Below, piece after piece: positions 40,350-46,568 of a DNA stretch of 46,568 nt. The notes beneath the pieces were generated by a model, which saw only the letters and a list, made by a program, of their open reading frames with translations, was not told the DNA's origin and did not search any database. Positions within the stretch are counted from its first letter, which is position 1; the number at the start of each line of letters is the position of its first letter. Source of the stretch: Phycisphaerae bacterium (lineage in GTDB: Bacteria > Chloroflexota > Anaerolineae > 4572-78 > J111); assembly GCA_028285035.1 (NCBI GenBank), contig JANQQF010000001.1, forward strand, positions 1 through 46,568, read 5' to 3'. The position numbers and the translations under genes were made by a program.

Positions 40350-40814
40350 TTATGTGTCTGATATTAATGAGGGCTCACTGAATAATAAACTTAATTTTCT
40401 GAAAACTCGCCAGGAAATAAAGGGTAGATAAATTACCAAGACAGTGTTGAAACTGAACCAGCGCCCATTTGTTTGGTAGTCGGTCCAAAAATCATTAAAC
40501 ACTAATAGGATAACTAGAATTAAGGCCGTTAAAAATAAAATGAGTTCCCATTTTTGACTGATGTTGAGAGACAGTAATTCTCTGATGCAGGCCAGGATAA
40601 GCGACACGCCCAATATGAAGCTTCCGACTCCTATGAGAGAGAGAAATTCGCCTAACGATAAAGATGCAGTGGTAAAACATATACCTGCTACCAGCATTGA
40701 ATATAGTCTCCATTTCCACTGAGATGTACCAGGAATTGAGCTTTCGGGGACATAACGTAAAATCATTCCAGTAAATCCGGTGATGAACACAATCAAAATG
40801 AAAAATATTGCCAT
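40350..40814 (-). CDS. Four-helix membrane protein, unrecognised
   Basis: 154 residues with about four hydrophobic helices (residues 3-20, 35-55, 60-80, 90-108, and possibly 120-135). It starts MAIFFILIVFITGF with AAAGGAAAGGA upstream. AT-richer than neighbours, and separated from the next genes by 137 and 49 bases. No motif that suggests a role. Confidence 0.6.
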   Translation of the reverse strand: MAIFFILIVFITGFTGMILRYVPESSIPGTSQWKWRLYSMLVAGICFTTASLSLGEFLSLIGVGSFILGVSLILACIRELLSLNISQKWELILFLTALILVILLVFNDFWTDYQTNGRWFSFNTVLVIYLPFISWRVFRKLSLLFSEPSLISDT

Positions 40815-40863
40815 GCACTTTATCCTTTCCTTTTAGTTTTGAGATAAATGAATGTATTCTCTG

Positions 40864-41319
40864 TTATATCTCTTTCCTCAGATAAACCCGCACCGTGTCA
40901 CGCTCGATTTCAGACCAGCCGAGATGCTTGTACAGGGACACGTTTTCAGTGAGCAACACATGGGTGCCAAGGCGAAGTTCAGTGTAGCTGCGTTCCTTAG
41001 CCATCTGCTCGGCGAAGCTCATTAGACCACCACCAACGCCTTGACCCTGAAAATCAGGGTGAACGGCAATGTTGGCGATGGTGGCAAATCCATCCTCAAA
41101 CAGCATGATTAACCCGCCAGCAATCACCCCATTTGCCTCGGCTACCCAGGTTGGATAATCTCTAATTTCCGCAGCATAGTCAACATCCATTGGGGGTAAA
41201 CGGTTGCCGCCCATTCTTTCTTCATAGGTCGAATAGGCGGCTTCCATCAGGCGTTGTAGACTCGCTGCGTCATCAAGCGTGGCTTTTCGAATATCCCACT
41301 TTGAGGTTGCGTGTGGCAT
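40864..41319 (-). CDS. GNAT family N-acetyltransferase
   Basis: 151 residues. KATLDDAASLQRLMEAAYSTYEERMGG opens the fold; motif A is IANIAVHPDFQGQGVGGGLM with acetyl-CoA loop QGQGVGGG; LYKHLGWSEIERD is motif B. Substrate unknown. Its ATG lies 2 bases after the stop of the large helical protein's gene (TAACTATG), so the pair is translated together, which may hint at a shared role. Confidence 0.88.
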   Translation of the reverse strand: MPHATSKWDIRKATLDDAASLQRLMEAAYSTYEERMGGNRLPPMDVDYAAEIRDYPTWVAEANGVIAGGLIMLFEDGFATIANIAVHPDFQGQGVGGGLMSFAEQMAKERSYTELRLGTHVLLTENVSLYKHLGWSEIERDTVRVYLRKEI

Positions 41320-41321
41320 AG

Positions 41322-42212
41322 TTACCCTCGATGAGCCTTTTCAATAACATTGTGGGCGACAGTTTGGATGCCAGTGTGCGTGTAATAGTTTGTGGTCACG
41401 TCGAGGAAGGCGGCGACGTAGTCGAGCTTGTCATCGGCGATGTCAATGTATTGGTTTAGGCTGCCAACGACTTTGTCGAGGTTGATATCGCGGGAGCCAA
41501 GCAGGTTGTCCATCCAGCCTTGCACCGAAGCAAAACTGTCATTGATAAAGCCCAATTGCCCCCCAGCCGTCCCACCGGGGATAAATCCACTCATTTTTTT
41601 GTATAAGGCGTTGCTTTCAAGTTGGGATGGGTTGAGACCACCTAAAATAGAGGTGACTTTGGTGGTGAAATCTGGGCCAAGGGGGACAAGGCCGTCTAAA
41701 CAAACCAGGGCGACCATTCGCATCAAAGCCGGGCCACGATAGGTTTGGCCCAATTTGCCGGCAAATTCGGCGATTGCCGCTTGGTCGCGGGGAATACCCT
41801 CCATTTGAGCGAAGGCCACTAACTCTGCGACAAGTTTAACCCCCAAGTCAACACTTTGTAGCATATCAGGTTTAGGCGTTAACCGGGTGAGGAAGGACAG
41901 AAAGCCAATACGTTCACCCACTTTGTTGGCCATTGCCGTGGCGGCCAGCGCTTGATCTGCGCGATCCACATTTTTGTAAATCCATACCGCCTGTTGATAC
42001 CCTTGATTTTCATCAGCGTAGAGATTTTCCACCGCTTGGCTAATCGCTCGTACTTGATTTGGATCGGTTTCCCCGGTGACTGATTGTACCATCTCGTCAA
42101 GATTGGTGATGTTCTGCCACTCACCCGGAATGACAAAATCGAGCGCTTGTAGAGCGTAGGTTGTGACACCTTGATCTGGTAAATTGTTTAACTCATTGCG
42201 AATAGAGGCCAT
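41322..42212 (-). CDS. Conserved-looking helical protein, unrecognised
   Basis: 296 residues, predicted almost all helical and soluble, without signal peptide or membrane segment. It begins IRNELNNLPDQGVTTYALQALDFVIPGEWQ and has an alternating pattern of short helices, a Gly-Pro-rich stretch in the middle (GFIPGGTAGGQLGF, about 212-225) and the segment DQALAATAMANKVGERIGFL that reads like a helical-repeat or armadillo-like scaffold. Good AAAGGAG ribosome site. It lies 19 bases from the zinc-ribbon gene upstream and 2 from GNAT downstream, so it is the central gene of that operon. No family could be named. Confidence 0.6.
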   Translation of the reverse strand: MASIRNELNNLPDQGVTTYALQALDFVIPGEWQNITNLDEMVQSVTGETDPNQVRAISQAVENLYADENQGYQQAVWIYKNVDRADQALAATAMANKVGERIGFLSFLTRLTPKPDMLQSVDLGVKLVAELVAFAQMEGIPRDQAAIAEFAGKLGQTYRGPALMRMVALVCLDGLVPLGPDFTTKVTSILGGLNPSQLESNALYKKMSGFIPGGTAGGQLGFINDSFASVQGWMDNLLGSRDINLDKVVGSLNQYIDIADDKLDYVAAFLDVTTNYYTHTGIQTVAHNVIEKAHRG

Positions 42213-42231
42213 GATAAAAGCTCCTTTTGAT

Positions 42232-42783
42232 CTAATATATTCGAATGCCTTTTAGAATGACAAATTCGTTTTCAGGGCTGAGTAGCCCGTCAACTTCCAC
42301 GATAAGCTCAGAGACCGTAGCGGGCTGGGAGAGGTCGACCCGTAATTGTGCGGTGTCTGATCCGTCCACATCGGGGTATTCACATTTGCTGTCGAAACTT
42401 TTGCCACATACCCGATCAAGATAGGTGAAGAAGCCGCCACTGCCGAGCAATCTGATTTTTTGGCCATTTTCACCCTCATACACGCGCACCTCAGTCGGGC
42501 GTTTTTGCCACCAATCAGTGATGATGCCTACGGCTTCAATTTCTTGGTCTTGGGCGAGCGTGATGGTTTCGAGGTAAGGTAAGTCACGGTCAGGATAGAG
42601 ATCTTTGTCGATCTTGATTTGGAAGATGCGTTTGATTGGTTCGATGACCACTTCTTCCTGCCTAGGTTTTGTCGGCTCAGTTGCATCGAGTCGAGGGAGA
42701 GGGAGTGCCCCACCACAGTTATCACATTTTGATTTGAAACTCTGATACGCGGTGTCGCACCAGGGACAGATTATTGTTATCAC
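42232..42783 (-). CDS. Zinc-ribbon protein, second copy of the domain
   Basis: 183 residues from a GTG at 42783 preceded by GAGGAGG; the frame extends to 42810 without a better start. Residues 6-24 are a zinc ribbon with the same spacing as the protein at 31162 (CPWC, ten residues, CDNCG; then GALPLP). After a charged linker, the rest (about 60-183) is beta-rich with no membrane helix: LPYLETITLAQDQEIEAVGIITDWW ... LLGSGGFFTYLDRVCG ... LRVDLSQPATVSELIVEV, suggesting a ligand- or sugar-binding jelly-roll. It heads the operon with the helical protein and GNAT. Confidence 0.7.
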   Translation of the reverse strand: MITIICPWCDTAYQSFKSKCDNCGGALPLPRLDATEPTKPRQEEVVIEPIKRIFQIKIDKDLYPDRDLPYLETITLAQDQEIEAVGIITDWWQKRPTEVRVYEGENGQKIRLLGSGGFFTYLDRVCGKSFDSKCEYPDVDGSDTAQLRVDLSQPATVSELIVEVDGLLSPENEFVILKGIRIY

Positions 42784-42825
42784 GGAAACCTCCTCTAAAT
42801 AAGGGGTCAAGTAGATTGAAAAAAC

Positions 42826-42847
42826 AAACAGGCTTGAAGCCTGTTTT
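42826..42847 (-). terminator. Terminator-like hairpin downstream of the charged protein gene
   Basis: AAACAGGCTT (42826-42835) and AAGCCTGTTT (42837-42846) are complementary, and the minus strand continues with T-runs. A second hairpin (GCAGAAT at 42859-42865, ATTCTGC at 42868-42874) is nearer to the stop at 42887. Confidence 0.65.
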
Positions 42848-42886
42848 CTGTATCAGCAGCAGAATTTATTCTGCCTGCCCTGTTAA

Positions 42887-43306
42887 TTATTTTTTTCGAT
42901 TGGGTTTCTTTGCCGCCTGAACCAAGGCGGTCTTCAAATCCTCGGGGGTGTTAAATTTTAAGCGTTTACCATTGACAAAGATGTGTTTGTCCTTGACCCC
43001 AATCAGAATTTGAAAAATATCACTTTTGTCATTGGGATCAGGCTTGTGGGCCTCAGCCACTGATCCCTGCCACATGAGGCCGATGGAGGAATCATATTTT
43101 TGAGAAAGTTGAAAATCGATCAGGCCCTTGCCCCCTAATAGCACCGAGTTTGTTTTTCGGAGCAAATTGTGGGCATCGACCACTTTTAATAGATCGCTGG
43201 CTTGTTTTGATCGTTTGAGTACGCTCAAATCCAGTGTTTTGAGACGCTCTTTTTCTTCAATGGCTTCATCACGAATTTTACCCAATTCCCCTAGCCAATC
43301 ATCCAC
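42887..43306 (-). CDS. Charged protein, unrecognised
   Basis: 139 residues from the GTG at 43306: AGGAGA lies 5-6 bases before it, and the ATG at 43324 would include that site within the gene. N-terminal half is a likely coiled coil (KIRDEAIEEKERLKTLDLSVLKRS), then a beta-rich domain with FQLSQKYDSSIGLMWQGS and FQILIGVKDKHIFVNGKRLKF, ending in a Lys-rich tail. Net basic, cytoplasmic, no family seen. It is bounded by terminators and may be transcribed alone. Confidence 0.65.
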   Translation of the reverse strand: MDDWLGELGKIRDEAIEEKERLKTLDLSVLKRSKQASDLLKVVDAHNLLRKTNSVLLGGKGLIDFQLSQKYDSSIGLMWQGSVAEAHKPDPNDKSDIFQILIGVKDKHIFVNGKRLKFNTPEDLKTALVQAAKKPNRKK

Positions 43307-43445
43307 ACTATTTCTCCTGTTCATTGTTGTTATGGATAAGAGACGTACAATGTATACTTTTCGTTCTCTAATTATACCGTGAATGAAGGGGTGATGGAAG
43401 TGCGTTAGTAAAAATATGCGAAATATTTAAGGATAAAACCTAAAC

Positions 43446-43481
43446 AAAAAGGGTTAATCGGAAGAGCGATTAACCCTTTTT
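43446..43481 (-). terminator. Strong bidirectional intrinsic terminator
   Basis: Perfect 15-bp stem (AAAAAGGGTTAATCG at 43446-43460 with CGATTAACCCTTTTT at 43467-43481), loop GAAGAG, U-runs on both strands. It is 127 bases after the stop of the flavodoxin fusion gene and also upstream of the gene at 43306. Confidence 0.9.
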
Positions 43482-43607
43482 GCAGCCTTAGATTTATAAA
43501 TTGGTAATAGATAGAAGTTATATTGCTGGGATGATTGAGCTAGATTTCGCTCACCAATCAGGCAAGTTAGCAACTTGCTCTACAAACTGTATAACTCCTA
43601 ACAGAAC

Positions 43608-44720
43608 TTAACTCGCTACTTGGTGTACCAGAACACAGCCAGCATCCTCTGGAGAAAAATCATCTGGCCATTTGGTTTGACCGTTATAGTAAGTCCCTTC
43701 TAAATTGGCATTGGTCAGATTAGCATCAAGCAGATTAGCCCAGCCTAAATTGGCTTTATGAAGATTGGCCTCGCTAAGATCGCTGCCTCGGAGATCAGCC
43801 CAGTTCAAATCGACCTGCTCAAAATTGGCCTGCTGTAGATTGGTATGGCTTATGGTGGCTCCATTCAAAACAGCCTGTGAAAAGTTGGCCCGAGGTAAGT
43901 CCGCGTTTTCAAGGTTGATGCCCATCAAATTTGCTTGGCTAAAATTGGCATCGGCCCCCTGTGCTTCGCGTAGATCGGCCCAGCCTAAATCAGCCTCGCT
44001 GAGGTCAGCTCCACGTAAGTCAGCCTCTTGTAATTTTGCTTGACGCAAATTAATCTCTTGCAGGTTGGCATCGTGTAATCGGGTTTGAACCAGCTCAGAC
44101 CCCTGAAAATTGAAGCGGGATAAATCATAGCCTGACAAATCAGAGTAGCTCAGGATGGTACTCGTCAACACCAGTGGCTCACTAGAGCGAGGTTTTGCAG
44201 TGAGAAGTGGGGGGCCAATATCTTCAACCCATTTGCGAATCACATCCCAATCTCGATAATCACCATAAGGGCTACCCTTATATTCAACCAGTTGTTCTAA
44301 CTGAGGGGCCAGAGAACCGGCAAACAACCCTAACCCAACAGGATCAACTTCAGGCACTCGTTGCAAAATAGGTGCCCAATACATTTCGGTGGTTTTGCGC
44401 AGATTATCATGAGCGTGCACCATATCCAGATTTTCTGCCCCCTGAATGAGGGCTAAGCACGTCATAAAGTAGGCCACAGGTCGCTCGCTCAACTCACTGG
44501 CAAAGCGATCCAAAAATGCCAGGGCATTGGGTAACCAGCGGCCATATCGGATGGAACTCCCTACAATAACCGCACTGTAAGGTGTTAAATCAGTAACATC
44601 TGATGCTTCTTTAACCTCAATAACAAGCTCGGCTTTTTGTAGCTCTTGACCAATAAAATCAGCCACCTCACCTGTAGAACCTGACCCTGTTGCATAACAC
44701 ACAAGTATCTTCTGTTCCAT
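43608..44720 (-). CDS. Flavodoxin domain-pentapeptide repeat fusion
   Basis: 370 residues from the ATG at 44720; the frame to 44792 has no good start. Residues 1-165 are a flavodoxin fold: ILVCYATGSGSTGEVADFIG is the FMN phosphate loop and AVIVGSSIRYGRWLPNALAF resembles the HemG/menaquinone-dependent protoporphyrinogen oxidase family. After a linker (WDVIRKWVEDIGPP), residues about 195-360 form at least 25 pentapeptide units of A(D/N)LxxA type (LQEADLRGADLSEADLGWADLR in outline), a right-handed beta-helix. The pairing of redox domain and repeat solenoid is unusual. No membrane anchor. Its neighbour 75 bases upstream is the histidine kinase, possibly cotranscribed. Confidence 0.88.
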   Translation of the reverse strand: MEQKILVCYATGSGSTGEVADFIGQELQKAELVIEVKEASDVTDLTPYSAVIVGSSIRYGRWLPNALAFLDRFASELSERPVAYFMTCLALIQGAENLDMVHAHDNLRKTTEMYWAPILQRVPEVDPVGLGLFAGSLAPQLEQLVEYKGSPYGDYRDWDVIRKWVEDIGPPLLTAKPRSSEPLVLTSTILSYSDLSGYDLSRFNFQGSELVQTRLHDANLQEINLRQAKLQEADLRGADLSEADLGWADLREAQGADANFSQANLMGINLENADLPRANFSQAVLNGATISHTNLQQANFEQVDLNWADLRGSDLSEANLHKANLGWANLLDANLTNANLEGTYYNGQTKWPDDFSPEDAGCVLVHQVAS

Positions 44721-44794
44721 TGAATGAAAAAATGTCCTTTCAATTGATACTTGTATTATATGAAAAGCCGGGGATTCAAGAAATGAATACAAGG

Positions 44795-46459
44795 CTACTG
44801 GCCCTTAAACCGCATAACAAATCGGCTGCCCTGCGCCAGCGACTCAGCCCAAACCTCCCCTTGATGATGATCAACAATGGCTTTCACAATGGCTAAGCCC
44901 AGCCCGCTGCCTGGGTAGGCGGCGCTGTTACGACCACGGTGGAAGCGGTTAAAGAGATGAGGGATATCCTCAGCAAGAAGACCGACCCCATTATCCTCAA
45001 CCCAAATTTCAATAAATTTTGAGAACTGGTCCTGGCTGGCCCCAAAACTGATGCTGCCATCCGTTGGGGTGAACTTTAGAGCATTTTCGATGAGATTGTC
45101 GAAGACCTGTTGCAATTGTTTGACATCTCCCCGCATCTGCAACGGGATATCAGGCAAGGTTAAAGTGAAGCTAATCCCAGCTTGCTCAGCCTGTGAAGCA
45201 TAATCTTCAGCCAAGCGTCCAATTAGGCTGTGTAAGTCAAGGGGCTGCAACTCGGGGGGGGCCGCCGCTGTTTCTAGTCGCGATAAATCGAGAAGCTGGT
45301 TGGTCAAGATTTCGAGCCGTTGTACTTGTTGATTGGCCTTAACAAAGAGATGCTGTTGCTGGTCAGCTGCCTCGCTCCTTGCGGCCAATTCAAGATTGGT
45401 GCGTAGTGCCGTGAGCGGCGTATGTAGTTCGTGGGCGGCATCGCCAGCGAAGCGACGCAAGGTAGCCACAGTTCGCTGCACTTGATCCGCCATTTCATTG
45501 AAGGAATCGGCCAGACTGCCCAACTCATCGGACGTGGTCACGTTAGCCCGACTGTTCAAGTCTCCCTGTGCCATTTTCTGAGTTGCTGCAGTCAGGGTTG
45601 TCAAAGGCTGACTGATCCGACGGCTGCTGAGCCAACCTGCTCCGACAGCTACAAGAACCGCCACGACACTGGCGATACCCCAGCCCCAACCCACCCGCCA
45701 TAATACCTGTGTGCCATAGGCTGGCCCATCGGAAATAATCAGTGTACCTACGGGCTGGCCTTGTTCATTGTGGAGGGGGTAAATCACTTGCAGATTAGAG
45801 CGGGGTAGATCGGTCAGCTCCGGCGCAAAATCCAGGGCTGGATTCACCAAAAAGCCATAAGGCGTATCACTGGTTGAGATTTCTGAGACAAGCTCATTCT
45901 CGCTTAACATGGCTAAATCTGTCAAAAATTCTTCAATTGAGGTGGGGTTGGTTGTTGTAATCATCACCGTTTCGCGGGTCAATAGCGGTTCCTCATTATC
46001 AATGGGGATATCTGAAATGGTGTGTTCGATATGTTCGGTGAGTAACAGGGGGGTGAAATCAGAATTGCCAAAGGCGACCGTCTGAGTCAGGGCGCGCGTG
46101 TTGCCAATTTGCTGGACCTCAACTTCAACCGATAGCGCTAAAACCTCTTGTCGGGTTTGAGGCACGCCGGTGTCGGCGACGATTTGTCCATCAGGGGCCT
46201 TGAGCTGTAGCCGGGTTTGGGACAAAAAAGCGAAGTTTGTTAGCTGTGCTTGTAATTGGGTTGGAGATGATCCCGCCTCAACTGCTGGGCCAATTACCTG
46301 ACCGATGCTCTGGGCGTTTGTGGTTAGATATTGAAAGGCCTGTTGCTGATAGAACTGCCGTAAAATGAGCAGTAAGATCACCCCCAAGGCCAAGGTTGTC
46401 AACAACGCAATGGCAGCATAACTGAGCGGTAGACGCCAACGAATTGATTTTGGGATCAT
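44795..46459 (-). CDS. Membrane sensor histidine kinase
   Basis: 554 residues. Helices at about 13-33 and 252-276 enclose a sensor of about 220 residues outside the membrane, without a recognised ligand fold (it contains LQLKAPDGQIVADTG like PhoR/CHASE sensors). HAMP 277-330, then HisKA with His343 in AGDAAHELHTPLTALR, and HATPase with N box FDNLIENALKFTP, G1 VEDNGVGL, G2 GSGLGLAI. It would autophosphorylate and pass phosphate to a response regulator. None is found in the window: the sequence immediately upstream is the likely insertion-sequence end at 46462-46568, so its partner may be beyond or displaced. Confidence 0.93.
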   Translation of the reverse strand: MIPKSIRWRLPLSYAAIALLTTLALGVILLLILRQFYQQQAFQYLTTNAQSIGQVIGPAVEAGSSPTQLQAQLTNFAFLSQTRLQLKAPDGQIVADTGVPQTRQEVLALSVEVEVQQIGNTRALTQTVAFGNSDFTPLLLTEHIEHTISDIPIDNEEPLLTRETVMITTTNPTSIEEFLTDLAMLSENELVSEISTSDTPYGFLVNPALDFAPELTDLPRSNLQVIYPLHNEQGQPVGTLIISDGPAYGTQVLWRVGWGWGIASVVAVLVAVGAGWLSSRRISQPLTTLTAATQKMAQGDLNSRANVTTSDELGSLADSFNEMADQVQRTVATLRRFAGDAAHELHTPLTALRTNLELAARSEAADQQQHLFVKANQQVQRLEILTNQLLDLSRLETAAAPPELQPLDLHSLIGRLAEDYASQAEQAGISFTLTLPDIPLQMRGDVKQLQQVFDNLIENALKFTPTDGSISFGASQDQFSKFIEIWVEDNGVGLLAEDIPHLFNRFHRGRNSAAYPGSGLGLAIVKAIVDHHQGEVWAESLAQGSRFVMRFKGQ

Positions 46460-46466
46460 TGTTACA

Positions 46467-46484
46467 CTTCCAGGACTTACGCAA
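46467..46484. mobile_element. Possible insertion-sequence terminal repeat
   Basis: CTTCCAGGACTTACGCAAG: the CAGGACTTACGCA part is a common end sequence of several insertion-sequence families (seen often in cyanobacteria and Chloroflexota). It lies 8 bases from the histidine kinase start codon and overlaps the stop of the frame described below. The other end is outside the window. Confidence 0.45.
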
Positions 46485-46568
46485 GAGACATTTTGATAGA
46501 AGGATGTTTGAGCTGTTGAGAAAGATAATCATCTAACAATCCGTGTTTGAGTTGATAAAGAGTTCGAC
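46477..46568 (-). CDS. 3' end of a reading frame, possibly a transposase (partial)
   Basis: The minus strand is open from the window edge to TAA at 46477-46479, encoding the last 29 residues of a protein (ending YLSQQLKHPSIKMSLA). Ending exactly within the presumed insertion-sequence end fits a transposase C-terminus, but 29 residues cannot identify a family. It may be spurious. Confidence 0.35.
   Translation of the reverse strand, partial: RTLYQLKHGLLDDYLSQQLKHPSIKMSLA

Overview
The window reads as a chromosomal segment of a mesophilic, Gram-negative-like or monoderm filamentous-type bacterium, most probably a Chloroflexota (Anaerolineae/Caldilineae-like) genome. This is an inference from protein style: Thr/Pro-rich 'PTDTPTP' linkers on an exported lipoprotein, a surface protein ending in the 'YLPFI' type C-terminus common in that phylum, LysM-YkuD cell-wall enzymes, a tandem VWA/DUF58/MoxR cluster and many intergenic palindromic repeats. 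No rRNA, tRNA, CRISPR array or complete prophage was found. The species cannot be named from the sequence.

Layout. 1-7.7 kb (mostly minus): an IclR regulator, a secreted SH3b-EEP nuclease/phosphatase-like protein, a polytopic GT-C-like membrane protein that carries an in-frame repeat insertion, a Pro/Thr-rich lipoprotein, a LysM L,D-transpeptidase and a second IclR regulator. 7.8-12.5 kb (plus): a tryptophan-to-anthranilate kynurenine operon (HGGxW formamidase, kynureninase, indoleamine 2,3-dioxygenase) divergent from the second IclR gene with two matching palindromic operators between them, followed by an ankyrin protein and an MBL hydrolase. 12.5-16 kb: Nudix, class V aminotransferase, PadR and SDR. 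16.5-19.6 kb: a 1033-residue repeat-rich surface protein. 19.6-22.3 kb (minus): two methyltransferases, a small membrane protein and an M50 protease.

22.6-25.9 kb is an arsenic-resistance divergon: an ArsR-ArsC fusion faces gapdh-arsJ, with a tandem 16-bp operator-like repeat overlapping both promoters. 26-31.1 kb (plus): TrpB2-type tryptophan synthase beta chain, Dabb, DUF1152, GNAT, LRR and a GNAT-VOC fusion. 31.2-33.9 kb (minus): a complete partner-switching module (STAS antagonist, HATPase kinase, cNMP-SpoIIE phosphatase) plus a zinc-ribbon membrane protein. 34.1-39.1 kb (plus): trypsin-like protease, MoxR ATPase, DUF58 and two tandem VWA proteins. 39.1-46.5 kb (minus): small membrane proteins, YbjQ, GNAT, an unrecognised helical protein, a second zinc-ribbon protein, an unrecognised charged protein, a flavodoxin-pentapeptide-repeat fusion and a sensor histidine kinase whose 5' end abuts a likely insertion-sequence end.

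The repeat content is unusually informative: two copies of an 88-bp MITE-like element with inverted ends, two perfect palindromes (36 and 32 bp) sharing an 18-bp core and showing compensatory changes, and at least two further dispersed families, one of which has been translated inside a membrane-protein gene. None of the gene clusters is certainly new; the strongest candidates for undescribed biology are the repeat families, the flavodoxin-pentapeptide fusion, the two zinc-ribbon proteins with their unrecognised neighbours, and the regulation of the kynurenine operon.
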